This document shows, piece after piece, positions 35,862-48,894 of a DNA stretch of 64,000 nt (positions are counted from its first letter, which is position 1; each line of letters opens with the position of its first letter). The DNA lies in the NCBI GenBank assembly GCA_003342895.1, contig PTFA01000012.1:6682252-6746251 (forward strand), given 5' to 3'. Origin of the DNA: Casuarius casuarius. Lineage: Eukaryota > Chordata > Aves > Casuariiformes > Casuariidae. Below the pieces are notes generated by a model, which searched no databases, had not been told where the DNA came from, and saw only the letters and a program-made list of their open reading frames with translations. The position numbers and the translations under genes were made by a program.

Positions 35862-38800
35862 AAGAGCTCAGCAAAATCTCAGAGTATGAGATGGTGAAGC
35901 TGATACCAGTTTTATTTAGACACTCATTTGTCATAGAAAAATAATCATGTGTAATAATATAAATCAATGACTAACAAGGTTTTTTACTGTACAGCAGTGA
36001 ATGGACATACTCACTCTAAATTCTCTTTGACGTAAAGCATTAAGAACCAGATATTGCTTTTAGGAAGCTCATCTGCTTCCGGGACCAGGACACACAATTT
36101 CTCAGCTCCACAGTGTAACATTTCAGTCATCACAGATGTATTGGGTAGTGGTTTGATTTATGACTGTCATAGCTTGGGCAGCCAGAAGTCCTTAGTTATG
36201 CCAAAATACCATGTTTTGGCTGGCATTTTGCTTGTGGATAAGATTCCAGGATAACTTATTCCAGAAAAAGCACAAGTTGCTGCTAAAAGCTGCACTGAAC
36301 CTGGGAACAGTTTGCCAGTGTGGGACATTAATACAGCTGCACTGGCAAAGTAGATCTGAACATTCCATCATTTCTGCAGACAAAAAAGTGAAAATAAGTG
36401 ATAATGTGAAAAGTACGTTTGCTCCATATACTTTGACTTAGAGCTCTTATGTATTGTTAAAATTAGGGACCAGATTAATTGCAAATTTACCCCACCAGTA
36501 TTACAATATCATTATACAACAATTAATTTGCCACATTACTNCAGGCATCTTTAAATGCTGTGGAATTTTGTTTATTTTGCACCTTTTTTTTTCCTCTGGG
36601 GATTAGAAGAGGGGAGAAGAAGAGAAGAAATTACATTGAAAAATTGTGTTGGATAAAGGAAGCTAAGATGATTAGTTCCCATATGTATCTGACTTTTATA
36701 TAGTTAGTGATACATAGTTCTGAAATGNGGCTATACTTACAATTTTGCAGAAAACATTTCTTTTTAGAAAAAAGTCTTGAATGGAGCTAAATCAGTGTTT
36801 TTTCAGCTTCCATATCTCCTGGGTCTGAACAAAATTGAAGTGTCATATTTTGTCAAGAGAAAAAAGCCAGACAATCTGAAAATGATTNGACCTTTTTTAT
36901 TGTCTTTCTTTTCTTTATTTATAAGAAAATTAAGTGCCTGGGAAAGATGTCAGTCAGCCTCAGAGAAGTAAGCCTACTTTCACGCGAAAAGCAGTATTGC
37001 AACATAGGGCTCCTACAAATACTCTGCATGTTCCCCANCAGCACCACCACCGCCGTTTTCTTCTGTACCAAAGAATGCTTCTACAAATAAAACGCTAATA
37101 TGGTGGGTGAGTANTAACAAATCTGATTGCCTGAAAATTCAGCATTTCCCTTTTGACAGAATGAATCTGCAAAACAAACAAAAACNCCGCCAACATAAGA
37201 GTTGCAGAACATGCCAGATGAGTGAAGGGAGCTATTTAGATATGTTCCTGANAGCGGCCAGCCTAAGATGCTTATAGAAAAACGGATAAGAATCTCTAAA
37301 ATTACAGCATAAGCTGTTTGCAAGGCAGTTGTCTCCAGTCACCTAATGGTTTCTTTATCTTCTGTATCAAAATTCCTATTATTTTCCCTANCAAATACAT
37401 TTTTTTAAGTCCTAATTAGCTTATAAATATGTACTTCTTTTTGATTCTAGCTAATTTCTCAGTATCTTGTGGAAAATGAATTAATGAAATGAATGAATTA
37501 TGCATCATAGAAAGATGCTTTTATTTACATAATTCTTAAAACTTCCCCGTTCTGTTTCATTAGACATNCTTCTTACCTGCATTCTCTGGAAACTGCTGAA
37601 TTAGCTTCTCTGTACAGTTCACTGTTTTAGATGACTTTCACACACTTATTCAGCTGCCCACATGTATACATTCATCCCATTGGATTTAAAGATGAAGATG
37701 AGGAGGAAGGGAAGAGGGATACATTACCTCATATTTACATCAGGATAAGACTATGCAAACAGGTAGTTACTGCTGAGAAGAAAAGCCCTGTAGGCTCGTA
37801 ACTGACCTACTTGGCTGTTATTTATTCTTGTGCCATGTCTATGAAGTACAGTACTTTTAATACTATCACACTTAAGAAGTACAATAAGTATGTCCAAGAA
37901 GTAAACTTTGAAAAATTCCAAAAACCTAAAATCCATTTTTAAAGGGGAAAACCATTATGTAAATTTNGCATTAATACAGTTTTTAAAAGTCTGTGATATT
38001 ACTACAAAACCAGTTGTTGCATGATATGGTTTTACAGAGCGATAGCTCCTCCACAGTGACTGCAAGGAACATGGGGTGATTTATCCCACCATCCCTGAGG
38101 AGGAACCTACTTCCCATCTGCCACAATGCCAGCATTTATACCTGGAGGAGCTAATGTGCTCTAACNCCCATCCCCATTTATACCACAACAACTTGATCAT
38201 ACAGCCAGTCCCTCCAGTGCCTGAAGGACTTCTGAATATTTGTCTGTAAGAGGTTTTGAAGCCTAAATCCTATTTCAAAATTGACTTAGTTATTTTGGAA
38301 TCCTTCAGCATGCAATGAAACAAGGGCAAAAGGACTGATATAAATTATTAAGGAGAAAAAAATCAAATACTTGATAGTTTGGCATTATACCTTGTCATGG
38401 TATTTTACAACTAAGCAGGCCACGAAAGGAGGATTGGGGAGCTTAGGGAAGGAATGACTCCTCAAATTTCATGATTCTGTTTATTTGTAGTAGTACGGGT
38501 CTGTTGAGTTCCATGCAAACACATTATGGCTTTTTCTTTTCTAAACAGGGAATATGCATGTATCATACTTAAACCTTTTTAAAACTGTAATTAAATTCAC
38601 CTCTGGCCATCTCAATTTGGAATGCTAACAGGTGTATTTAACATGTTTGGCATCTGCTCACCCTATTTGTATTCATGCATCCTGCTTTGTACACACAAAT
38701 ATAGGTCTGAAAAGATTAAAGCTAGAAAAAATGCATCCACCTACAATCAGTATTCACACGAACTTCTGTACATAGTGCCCTCTTCTTCTCCCACTCACTC

Positions 38801-38995
38801 ACTATAGCAGAACCTGAGTAAATATAAGGATGATGCTCTGTAACAGCAGAAAATTATTGGTAGTGATTTTGGAAGAATTACTCTAGGNCAGACACTGGCG
38901 GAATAAAGCTCTTTGCCCCTATTTTTTTCTCTTGGAACTCTGTAAAACAATGTCTTAAAGAATGAATCAATCTCCTGAAGATATAAAATCNTGCT

Positions 38996-39030
38996 ACACA
39001 ACAAATAACACAACAACAACACAACAAATA
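38996..39030 (+). repeat. (ACA/CAA)n microsatellite
   Basis: Degenerate ACAACA units over about 35 bases. Confidence 0.8.
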
Positions 39031-40093
39031 TTATTCTTTTCTTAATGCAAGCTACTTCTACTGTGAGGCTAATTCCTTGTCTGTTAATTGGTGGGTTGGT
39101 TCAAACAGTCTCATTTTCTCAGATAATGATGCAGACACAGACCGGCAAAAAAATAATTAGTTTTATGTATCATTAACATTGGGTGCAGAAACTGCTCCAC
39201 TCTTGCTGCAGGTGCTGATACTAAAAATGGCTGCGCTCCTCCCCAAGGGTGAGAAGAATTGCCATTCTCATAAATTTCATCCTGAAAAGACAGTGTGAGG
39301 CAAGGGCTATCCCATCCAGGAGGAACAACTATTTGGGGCTGGGTGATTTTTGGTATGTCAAGAAACATCCATTCTCTCAGCTAACATGGCAACTTCAACA
39401 TAATGCCGAGGATTGCCATATAANAATAGAAACTTTGAAGAGTTTCCTCTGCCTAATAAATATCAGATACTAGGTACACATTTTTCAATATATACCTATG
39501 CCTAAGGAGATTTTGAAATTCACTGTAGGTACTTCACAACATATCTATGATAGAGAGTATTTTTAAAAAACCCTTACCTTCAGAAGGTATTTGATTCCAT
39601 CCTAAAATAAGAACATATAACTGATAAACAATATAACTGTCTTCTGGAGGTGCCTATCAGCTACAGGGGAAACCGAGATAACTAGATCAAGCTAGGCAAC
39701 TAATTTTTACCTAGTTGTTAAGTGAAATGATTTTAGTTCTTAGGGACTGATATACTTTTTCCTGCTTTTACAATTGTGAACTGTCATAATCAGCACAAGA
39801 CACTTACNAGAAAGTAAACTAAATTTTATCTCTTTTTTGTGCAACAACAGAACTAATTAGTTATTTCCAACTGAAGTGCCAATCAGCGACATCTGTGCAG
39901 AATCACTGAAATCAATTAAAGTAATTGGCTTCTACAAGTGCAAGGGACGTGTGATTCATAACCCTTTATTTTTGGCAATATTATTCCAGAAGAAACAAGC
40001 ATGGTCTTCTTTCCACAACCTAAGATGTGATTGTATAGCCTTAAATGCTGAAACAATACTTTTGAAAGATAAGAAATTATTCACTTCTGCTAT

Positions 40094-40136
40094 ATGATAT
40101 CAATGGGACTGCTCATTTGAGCAGCTGTTTGCACAT
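40094..40136. repeat. Possible ancient amniote interspersed repeat
   Basis: 'atatcaatgggactgctcat' followed by 'ttgagcagctgtttgcaca' resembles a common old amniote repeat with 'gtcaatgggactactcatgt'. It contains a small hairpin (GCTCA/TGAGC). The family name is not known to me. Confidence 0.35.
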
Positions 40137-40804
40137 TAATAACTGTGGTTATAATTCTTATCATCATCTCCTGTGGTAGCCTGTCACCTTATATCTTCTC
40201 CAGACTGTCTAAATATACACACACACATAAATATCGTACAAAATCTAGCAGAAGCTCAAATATATAGTGGTTGGCACATACTCATTTGAAAATCTGCCAT
40301 TCTTCATTCCCAAGTTATCCTATCATACTTAGGCTGAGAGCCTAAGCAAAAATTTGGCAAGAGCCTGGGCCACGAAGTTCAACGCTCCTGGTGAATCCCA
40401 AACTTGCTCTTGGTCATCTAATTTTACTAGGCAGCAGGAATGCAAAGGGATGAAAATCNGAAGCAGAAGAGGCANTATTGACTAGCCAACAATATTGACT
40501 CTTGCTCTTGCTGCCAACAGCTCAGATGAGACCGATCAAATGCACAAACTTTCTGCCTCTAGAAAAGGTTTAATTTCTAGTACCTCTTTTGCCCTTTATG
40601 CCTAGGTCACAAGCAGTGTCTCCTGACCACAGAAAATGTGAACAACTACTGGGTGTGTCCCCGTGTGGGAGCTTACGTAGTGTAGTCTTTTTCTTTAACA
40701 CTATCCATGGCAATATATTGGTAGCAACTACTAACCACTCCCCGTTTTGCCAGAATGGAGTTTCACATGTTCCATCCACNTGGCTTCCTGGTGTCTTTCC
40801 ACAG

Positions 40805-40832
40805 ATTATTATTAAATTATTAAATTATTATT
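40805..40832 (+). repeat. (ATTATTAA)n short tandem repeat
   Basis: About three copies of an 8-base ATTATTAA unit. Confidence 0.8.
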
Positions 40833-42793
40833 TGCTAGAAACAAATGGGTCTTGAATTTAAAGAAGTTCCTAGCTCAGCTTCCAACAATTAGTGTATACT
40901 TTTAAACTGCCCCAGATGCCACATAATACTTCTGTGGACCGTAAAGTTACTGTAAGAGAGGTTTCTCTTCAAAGTTTGGCTGCAGACNGGATGAAAACTG
41001 AAGGTTGGAGCTGGGGAAACTGTAATGGAACTAGGTTGCCCCTAGGATTCATGGCCCTGTATTGTACTGTGTAGACGTATCTAACACTCTTTTGCTTTTC
41101 TTCTCCCAAATGTGTAAATTCTGTGTTTTGCTATTGACAATTGCTACTCAATGACTGCCAGACTGTTCACAGCTACATTTAAGTATCTAAATCATTATTG
41201 CACACATTAATGCGAACATATAGTTTGGATAAGATACAAATAAATGGTGCTCAAAAAGATGTAGTTCCCAGAGTATGAAGACCAATAAAATGTCGTGTGT
41301 GTTGTCAAGGTTCCTTCTTCCCATAGCCTCTTAGGATTTATTATTTANAATATTATAGTGTAAAGTGACCCAGACTTCACTGAAAGGGATGCTACATCAC
41401 CGTCTGACAGAAAGGCATCTACAGATTTTCCAGTCTTAGTAAAATCAAAGCAATTTCTATGCACAACTAAATATCAGTATAAATTATACAAGAAAAGGAA
41501 TATTTTTATCAGCTCTAAAAAGAGAATTGACTAATTCAAATTAATTTGAATGNTTATTCATCATTTATTTTGGTGGTATGCCACTATCTCAAGAGTATCC
41601 TACCAAGTGCCATTAATTGTTTTGGGCAGGTTGTATGTCCGAAGTACAGATTTCCTTGATTCTACTTTTCATCTTAAAATAGTGTTGTCATTATCTTTCA
41701 CATTTCACTGAATGAAAGTGTTTAATCCATTGACAAAAGTGTAATCCACTTTCTTGCCACTGCTGCTACCAAGCAGCGAAATGATTATACATCTTTAGTT
41801 TGACTTTGTCAAATAAAAGATATTCATTAGAGTCACTTGTCACTGTAATGCACTGGAGGCTGAATGAGAGGAGGGAGAAAATCATAAAGAAACAGACATC
41901 ATGGTAAAGCACCATCACAAACATAGTACAGCAGTCATGAAAGGAAGACAAGCACGCAGAAATAAATCTGGCATCACTAAAGTGACTTGTCCACTTGACC
42001 CCACTATTTTGAGCATATGAAAAGTTTCAGTGTAAGTCATCTTGCAAAGTTTAGTTTGAATCATGCACAACTCAGCACTGTGAGATAGAGAGCTATGCAG
42101 GGAAAAGAAAGGCTGGGGAAAAAAGAAGTCAGATTGCAGAATTTATTTGGCATTGCTTGCTATTACAGTGTATTAGCTTAGCATCGTAAAGACACTACTT
42201 TTGATTTATTCTCCTATCAACTTCTAATTCATAAGGGTGCTGAAACTTATGATTTATTCTGATAAAGAAAAAAAAGTTACTTCATATCTTCAGGCAGTAA
42301 GATGGTTCTGTTATCAATAACTACAACCACTTAGAGCAGCCAGAATACTCTGAACGTGGACTTGCTAGTGAGCAGTTCAAATAACTGAATTATCTTAAAG
42401 AGTCCTGCCTAAATCCTTAACTTTTCTTCCCAACAAGGCATGGGATGTTTATTCAGATATTTATTTGGTTTAAAGAAAAAGATGCATTTAAGTGATAAAC
42501 AGTGCATTCAGCTGGGCAGTTCATTACTCAGGTCATTCAAAAGAGACAAGGAAATGTAGGTAAATACCAAAACAAAATATTAGCTCAATGTATATCCTCA
42601 TAATTAATGATAGAGTTCAAAGCTCAGAGTATGTCTGCCATTATCAAATAATAGAGGCAAGAAGTGCTTTGAGATAAGGGAAATTTCCAGACATTAGACT
42701 TGTTATTCCCATAGTGTGGGAGTATGATGGATATTTGGCAATGGTGGCATTTAGGGATGGTCCTGTTTTTGGACCGAACATCCATCACCCCTC

Positions 42794-43051
42794 TCAGCAG
42801 GGCTTTTTTTTTGAGTGAAGTACCCACTGTCTCCGTAACTTTGCATCTGCATGGCAGTATTTACTGAGAAAAGCCAGGGAAATCAAAGCCGGCTCTTGAA
42901 AACCACTCAGTTGTGTGCGGAGTTCACACTGGAAAGTCAGGGCATCACTGGTCCAGATTACGTCTCTCAAAACTGAGCGAACCTCTTCTGCACTCAGCTC
43001 CATTGGAGTGGTATGCAGGGCTCGAAGGACTCCAGAATGATCCTGCTGAGG
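42794..43051 (-). other. Exon-like open frame on the minus strand, unrecognised
   Basis: The minus frame is open from just past a stop near 43,052 to a stop at 42,796, about 85 codons, with an ATG at 43,003. The translation is mixed and protein-like (…Met-Glu-Leu-Ser-Ala-Glu-Glu-Val-Arg-Ser-Val-Leu-Arg…), and the DNA keeps several CpG sites that the AT-rich flanks lack. Just upstream on the minus strand is a good acceptor (TTGTTTTACTGCAG) with an exon starting at 43,064, but the frame has a stop 13 bases in. I recognise no family. It could be a pseudogene fragment, an exon whose true boundary differs, or chance. Confidence 0.2.
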
Positions 43052-44597
43052 CTATGATATCCATCTGCAGTAAAACAACATACATCAGCCCATTGTCTAT
43101 AGTTATAGTGGAGCTTCAGGAAACTCATAGCCCTTGAAAAGAAAACTAAATTGAAGACAAATAATGTATTACATGCATAATTTTAGTAGGCAGATGAACC
43201 TCATGCCTGCTCTCCTTGTGATGTGGTACCAGTTTCCTTCCTTGGTATTCCTTAGCTACCACAGAGAAATGCTCTTGCAGCTTGGGGAGTGAAGCAGTGA
43301 GTATGTCCATATCCCAGGCAGCTACCTGTTACTAACATTATTAATATCCCTTCGTAAATATTAAAGTACTAATAAAAACTGTTCCTAGCAACCTGCTACC
43401 AAGCAGGAGTACCTATCCAACCGCACCAAGCTGCCTATAGCAGCAGCTCTACTATCAGAAAATGCAGAGAACTTGCCCCTCAGCGTACTGTAGCACCCAA
43501 ACATGCTTTTTGACAGCCTGAACAGGCAGCCATTAACCCTTCAAAAACATCCACACACCAGCTAAGAATGCACTATTCTTCCTCTCCTTTCCCTCAAGAT
43601 ATGAAATCTCCAAGAATAGTATTAGCAGCTCAGCTTCATGGCCTTATTTGCTCAAAATTATTTATGAGGCTTTCCATGAAGAGAACACAGGACTCTGCTT
43701 GACTTGACTCAGGCTAATTTTATGGTCATCATCACCCATGAGCAAAATCCTGCCATTTCACTGAGAAACAGCAATTGTATGATGTCATCTTCTGTCCCAG
43801 CAGGCAATGTGGTAGGCTAAATTCAATCTGAAGAGCATGTGTTGCTTTTGTTGTTGGTATTTATTCACTGAGTTCTTAAATGTATCTATCATCCATGCTT
43901 TGAGGGCATGCATAAAATAAAAACAAGAATACATGATATGCCTGCAATGAGTACAATGAGTAGTGGCTGAGGCAAGAGTGACTAATATAAGCTATTATTA
44001 TTACTGCTTTCCTGGATGCTTTAAGCAAAAGATGTGTGAAACTAGTGCAGTAGTCCACTGAGAAATCACAGTGGAATCTGTGAGCAATGGACAAAGCAAA
44101 ATATGCAGAGACATTTCCCACAGTGAACATTTTTAAACATTTTGTTTGAAATTGCTACACTGCAAAAACCAGGCTTATAAAAATAAATATATGGTGATGG
44201 ATACTCTACAAACATATCCCAGGGGCCTCTTCAATTCCAAGTTCATTTAAAGGAGCATCACAAAAATGCACTATAATCCCAATTTAAAAAATGGAATTAA
44301 GTGTAAACATAATAANGGGGAAGATTCACTGATGAAACACAGCTGTTTCTGCTGCCCTGGTTATGCAAAACAGTCATAAATGCATATGAACTGGGGGCGA
44401 TGGTCGCTTTGAATTATGACAGGAGCACAAAGAAGCCAGAACACACAATTAAGTTTGGACTTTTGATTATAAGTGGATTCAATTTCATGAAGTATAATCA
44501 GTATAGCTTCTTAATAATAGATCAAAGATAGAGTTACCTTTGTTAAGGAAGATGAATATCATTAATTCTTCTCGAGAAGTGAAGGAGATAGAATACA

Positions 44598-44670
44598 GAA
44601 AATTAAGTGATTTGCCAAAAGAAATGCTCTGGGTCAGTTACAGGCATCTAGACTCTCCGTCCAGAGTCCC
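44598..44670 (-). mobile_element. Possible MIR SINE remnant
   Basis: 'aaaattaagtgatttgccaa' and, further right, 'gactctccgtccagagtcc' resemble the reverse complement of MIR ('gaggttaagtaacttgccca' … 'ctggctccagagtcc'). The order is right but divergence is high. Confidence 0.35.
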
Positions 44671-45381
44671 AACGATAGAAACCTGCTGACTCTTGCACAG
44701 ATATATCGAATCCTATATCCAACAACCCAAGTCTCCTCAGTGTTTACTCAACGTATTTACATTTCACTGAATCATATCNGGTGCAAAAGAAAAAGATCAG
44801 AACATCAGCAATGCCCAAAATCAAGGTCTTCAAAGCAAACAATTGCATTACAACACTCACGAGCAGCAAAAGAAAATAACTTTTATAATCAAGGTTTACC
44901 ACTAAGCCTGTAGTTTCCTGGCTTTCCATTATAGCTTATATAAAACAATAAAAATACATTGTCTCTAACTGGGAAAGATAGACAAAGACAGTACATGAAG
45001 ACAGGAGAAGGATGTAGCCTGGGTAAGGAAGCTGAATGGGACTCATTTTACTCTGAGTAAATGCAGTAGTACTGAGTACTCAGCAAATAACTTTTATTGT
45101 GTTTTTTTACTATTTCCAAGAAGCCAAGGGGTCAGAACGCTGAAGGCCTCACTGATGTTAAAGGACTGTTCACACTTGGCCTTGACCAGCAAGAATACAT
45201 CTGAGAATCCTGTTTTTATTGTGGGAGGTGATGGTGGAAAGAAGAGANCAATATACTGCCTAAGGATGTGGGAAAGGAAGTCCATGAGGAAATTTTCCCA
45301 TTGATTTATCAGTCTATAGCATATGAGCATTTTGCTGTCAAAAAGACCTATCTGAAATGTATANATAGCGTGGGTCTATCT

Positions 45382-45397
45382 ACATACATATGTATGT
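45382..45397. repeat. Perfect 16-base palindrome
   Basis: ACATACATATGTATGT is its own reverse complement. It is an alternating purine-pyrimidine string and so a short simple-sequence palindrome. Confidence 0.9.
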
Positions 45398-48300
45398 GCA
45401 GCTGCATTTAGTGAAGTATTACAGATCACATTGTTTTCCCAGTTCTAATATGATCCAGAAACTACTTCACTATTCACTTACCGACCCCTGGAATAACATG
45501 TGATCTGACTCAACATGCATGTATGTGATGCTACCCTCAGCTATCACTGGAATAACACACAAGCCAGAACAGTAAGTACTGTGTAATAAAATAATTAAGA
45601 TAGTACAACTGAGCATAAATTCTAGTGGGTACATCAGCTGCATTAAAAGCCCAAGTCTCCAGGTTGCTTAGAGGACCTCAGGAACACGAAGGAGAAACTT
45701 TCCAGTAACATGTATAACACTTGAATGCATTTCCAGTGATCCCTGTTTTCTTTAAGGGGGTCCAGTGAATGAAAATGTAACTCTCAGCCAAAGTTACTCT
45801 AAATGCAGTAATTATCCTNTGTAATTTGGCCTCTGTCCTTCAACAAACTGACCAAGGCAAATCAAACCTAATGTTCAGTGAATATTGTCCTGGCCCCATG
45901 TCAACTATCATTAGCTGCTTCAACTGACATTGTAAAATCACTCAGGTCTTATTTTGTGTTTTAAAGATGTGACACTGGTGATCAACACGTGGTTTCCAAA
46001 TTCAGTGTGTGCCAGCCACTCCGTGGTATGCACTGATTTCAGAGTATAGAAAAATAAATCAAGATGTTTGTNTATCTCTTCAATAATACAAAGTAAGAAA
46101 TATAAAATGAATGGAGAGAGATAGATCTAGTCCACAGTGAAATCACAATCTATTTTACAGTGAACTGGAGCTCATAGAAGTAGTGAGACAAACCATTTTA
46201 TTCTCTGCTCATCTTAGTGACTGCTTGACTTCTTGAAATACATTTTCAGATCTTTTTCTCTAACCGTTCTGTGAAAATATTCTTGTGATGGTATTTGATA
46301 GCTAGGACTACATGGCTCAGGAAATCCTACTTCCTCTGTGACGGAAAAAGGCAGGAGGTCTTCTACAGTCATTTCTACTGCACAGTAATTTAGAAGCTGT
46401 AGTTAGAAGATTTTGAAGACAACTTTCTCCTAATGCCGTGTGTCATAACATTAAGAAACAGTACCGAAAAGAGTTCAGAGACTGTACATGTGAAAGAAAA
46501 AAAAAATTGCTGCTTGGAGGAAAAAGGACAGTTTCAGAGGCCCGTAAACTGACCTAATTACTCACTGTACTCAGAACAGGAAGCAATGTAAGCTCTTCAG
46601 CAGTGTTGCCTGAATGATCTTCTGTAACAAGAAGAAATCTTAGAANAGAGAATGTATTTTAATGTGCAGTCTGAATTTGATGCCTCCAGAGATCTGCTTT
46701 CTTTGTGAAGTGCAGTTTATGGCAGTGATGATGGCTAATATTTTGTCTCCTTGGTTAGTAGGAACTGGGCAGTATTTACAGTTATTACTGAAAAAAAAAT
46801 CAAATGAGTCATTTTGTCAGTATTTCATTAAGCCTGGAATAAAAGGGTAATGACAACTTCTGTATGATTGACTTTACCAGTTCTCTTTACTGGGATGCCT
46901 TTGTGCCTCCTTCCTAGCCAGCCTAATTGTCTTCCTCACTGATGTGAACCTCAACTGACACAGCACAGCAGGAACCTTCAAAATGCAGCCAGTCAGCAAA
47001 GTCTCTCCTTTCTTCTCCCACTGCCCAGTGAGTAACTCAAATTTCATAACGATATGCCAATAGCAGGAGAAAGTATGACATTTCTACTCTTCTTTCATCC
47101 TCTAAGGACTGAGGAAGTGCTAAATCTAATTGTTCCCTAAGTTGCAACATACCACCTGTAGTGCCATACAGGCTAGATGCAGAGCTGCTGAGGAATTAGA
47201 GGAGGAGCAAAAGGGTTGTCTTCCAAAGCAACCTGTGACTGAAGACCATAGCACTAACATCATGCTTTTCTTTTTTTAAAATATCTGCAGGACTGCCATG
47301 ACAGGAGCAGCAAACTAGCAGGATGATNTTACAGATGTCAGTGCATTTAGCATGCCGGCTGGCATCCAACTCTGCCAAAAGGGTTTTATCGCAGTATCAC
47401 CTTCCTATATATCATGTCAATGTAAGAAATCTCTGATGTCTGTGGAACTGAAAACAGATTTCCTCCCTAACACCTTTAATATGATGGTATGGTATGGTAT
47501 GTAGGTAGAATTCATTGATAAGCATGATAAATATTTGGAAGACTCATAAAATAATTATTTCCCCTATATATTTCTAGGGTATCACCCCAATGCCATCCTT
47601 TCTGCATGGTATTCATGTGCCATTAACATGCAAACGCTAAGTACAAATTCTGAGGCTATTTGCCATGCAGCTTCTATTCATCATGCAATCCTTTAGTATA
47701 TAACAGAGGTCACCATTTATGAACAGCGCTGGAGAAGCTGATGATTAACAGGGACATATACTAGGCCATGATTTTTCTTTCTAATGAATCAAACTGAGTG
47801 CTTGAAATTGCATCTAATTTTATTCTCTCTTGCTCTTTATTACATTCCACACACATCCTCCAAAAATAGATGCTAATTATCAGATAAAAATAAATAATGT
47901 ACAAGCAATTTTTGTTCATAATTAATAGAAGGATTATTTTCATTATTCACAAACAGTGCTCTCTGGACAGATACAAAATTCATCAGAAATATAGATACAT
48001 ATTTAAATGTATTAAAAATATAGGTCAGACACAGTCTACAGTTCCCATCAGTTATTCCTACAGAGGCCATTTCTGTAAATTCTGAATTCATTTCCCAGGT
48101 AACACAGAAGAATGCAGTTAACAAAAGAGATTTCACACTTTAACTGCATTAGTTTCCATCTAGAAAGTATGACACAAGTCTTTATATGTGAGCTATGGAA
48201 AAGATCAGACATGTCAGAGAGAAGAGATGCAGTTAGCATGCAGAAGTTATCCGGAGTGAGCTACCACAGGTGTTAAATTTCTGACAGCAAACAGATTATT

Positions 48301-48894
48301 AATGCCTCACTCCCCTTCTAGCATGGGCTTGTGAGTTGACAGCAACAGACTCATTCCAAGCTAAAACCAAGCACATAGCATCTAAAGCCAGCAGTAATTC
48401 TTTTTAGTTAGATTTTCAAAACAAGCTCATTAGGTTGACAGATAAGACTGTCTCTTAAAAAGGGGGGAAGAAGGTGTTTCAGGACCTTTCTTTATAGTCC
48501 TTATAAAGAAGGCTTATTTATTTAAAATTAAATACTACAAGTTGCTACTGCGTATCGTGATATCTATCTTCTTTTTGCATTCCACTAACCAGCAGTCACA
48601 GCAGGAGAAATACAGAGCCCTTCCTTGAAGATGGAATTTTAAGAAATGCAAAAGCTTGACAATATGCACAGAGATAAATGAAATAAAAGAATTTCAAAAT
48701 ATTTAGAAAGAAGGGCTTGTCACTGTCATAAATGGTACAAATATGAAGGAACAGAGGGAAGCAGAGCGAGGAGGGCCTCACTGAGATCTGCCATGCTGCC
48801 GGTGGCAGCAACGCTTGCAGGAGCACTCTGGGCAGCAGCAGTGCAGTGATGGAGAACAGAATTAGACCAGAAGTCTGAGTTAGTTTCACAGACT

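Larger units (their letters stand above)
34740..41750. other. AT-rich non-coding stretch
   Basis: No gene is recognised. It contains a 15-base A run (35,044-35,058), a CTCF-like motif (35,848-35,861), A/C- and A/T-rich microsatellites (38,996-39,030; 40,805-40,832) and an old repeat fragment at 40,094-40,136. The 101-codon plus frame at 35,639-35,944 overlaps a 68-codon minus frame and has no known motif. Confidence 0.5.
41750..48890. other. AT-rich non-coding stretch
   Basis: No certain gene is present. It contains an exon-like open frame on the minus strand (42,794-43,051), a possible MIR remnant (44,598-44,670), a 16-base perfect palindrome (45,382-45,397) and a three-copy GGTAT repeat (about 47,484-47,501). 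Confidence 0.5.

Noticed and set aside
44568..44579. CTTCTCGAGAAG palindrome as a heat-shock or STAT site
   Set aside because: The half-site spacing does not fit a heat-shock element and a 12-base palindrome is expected by chance at this scale.
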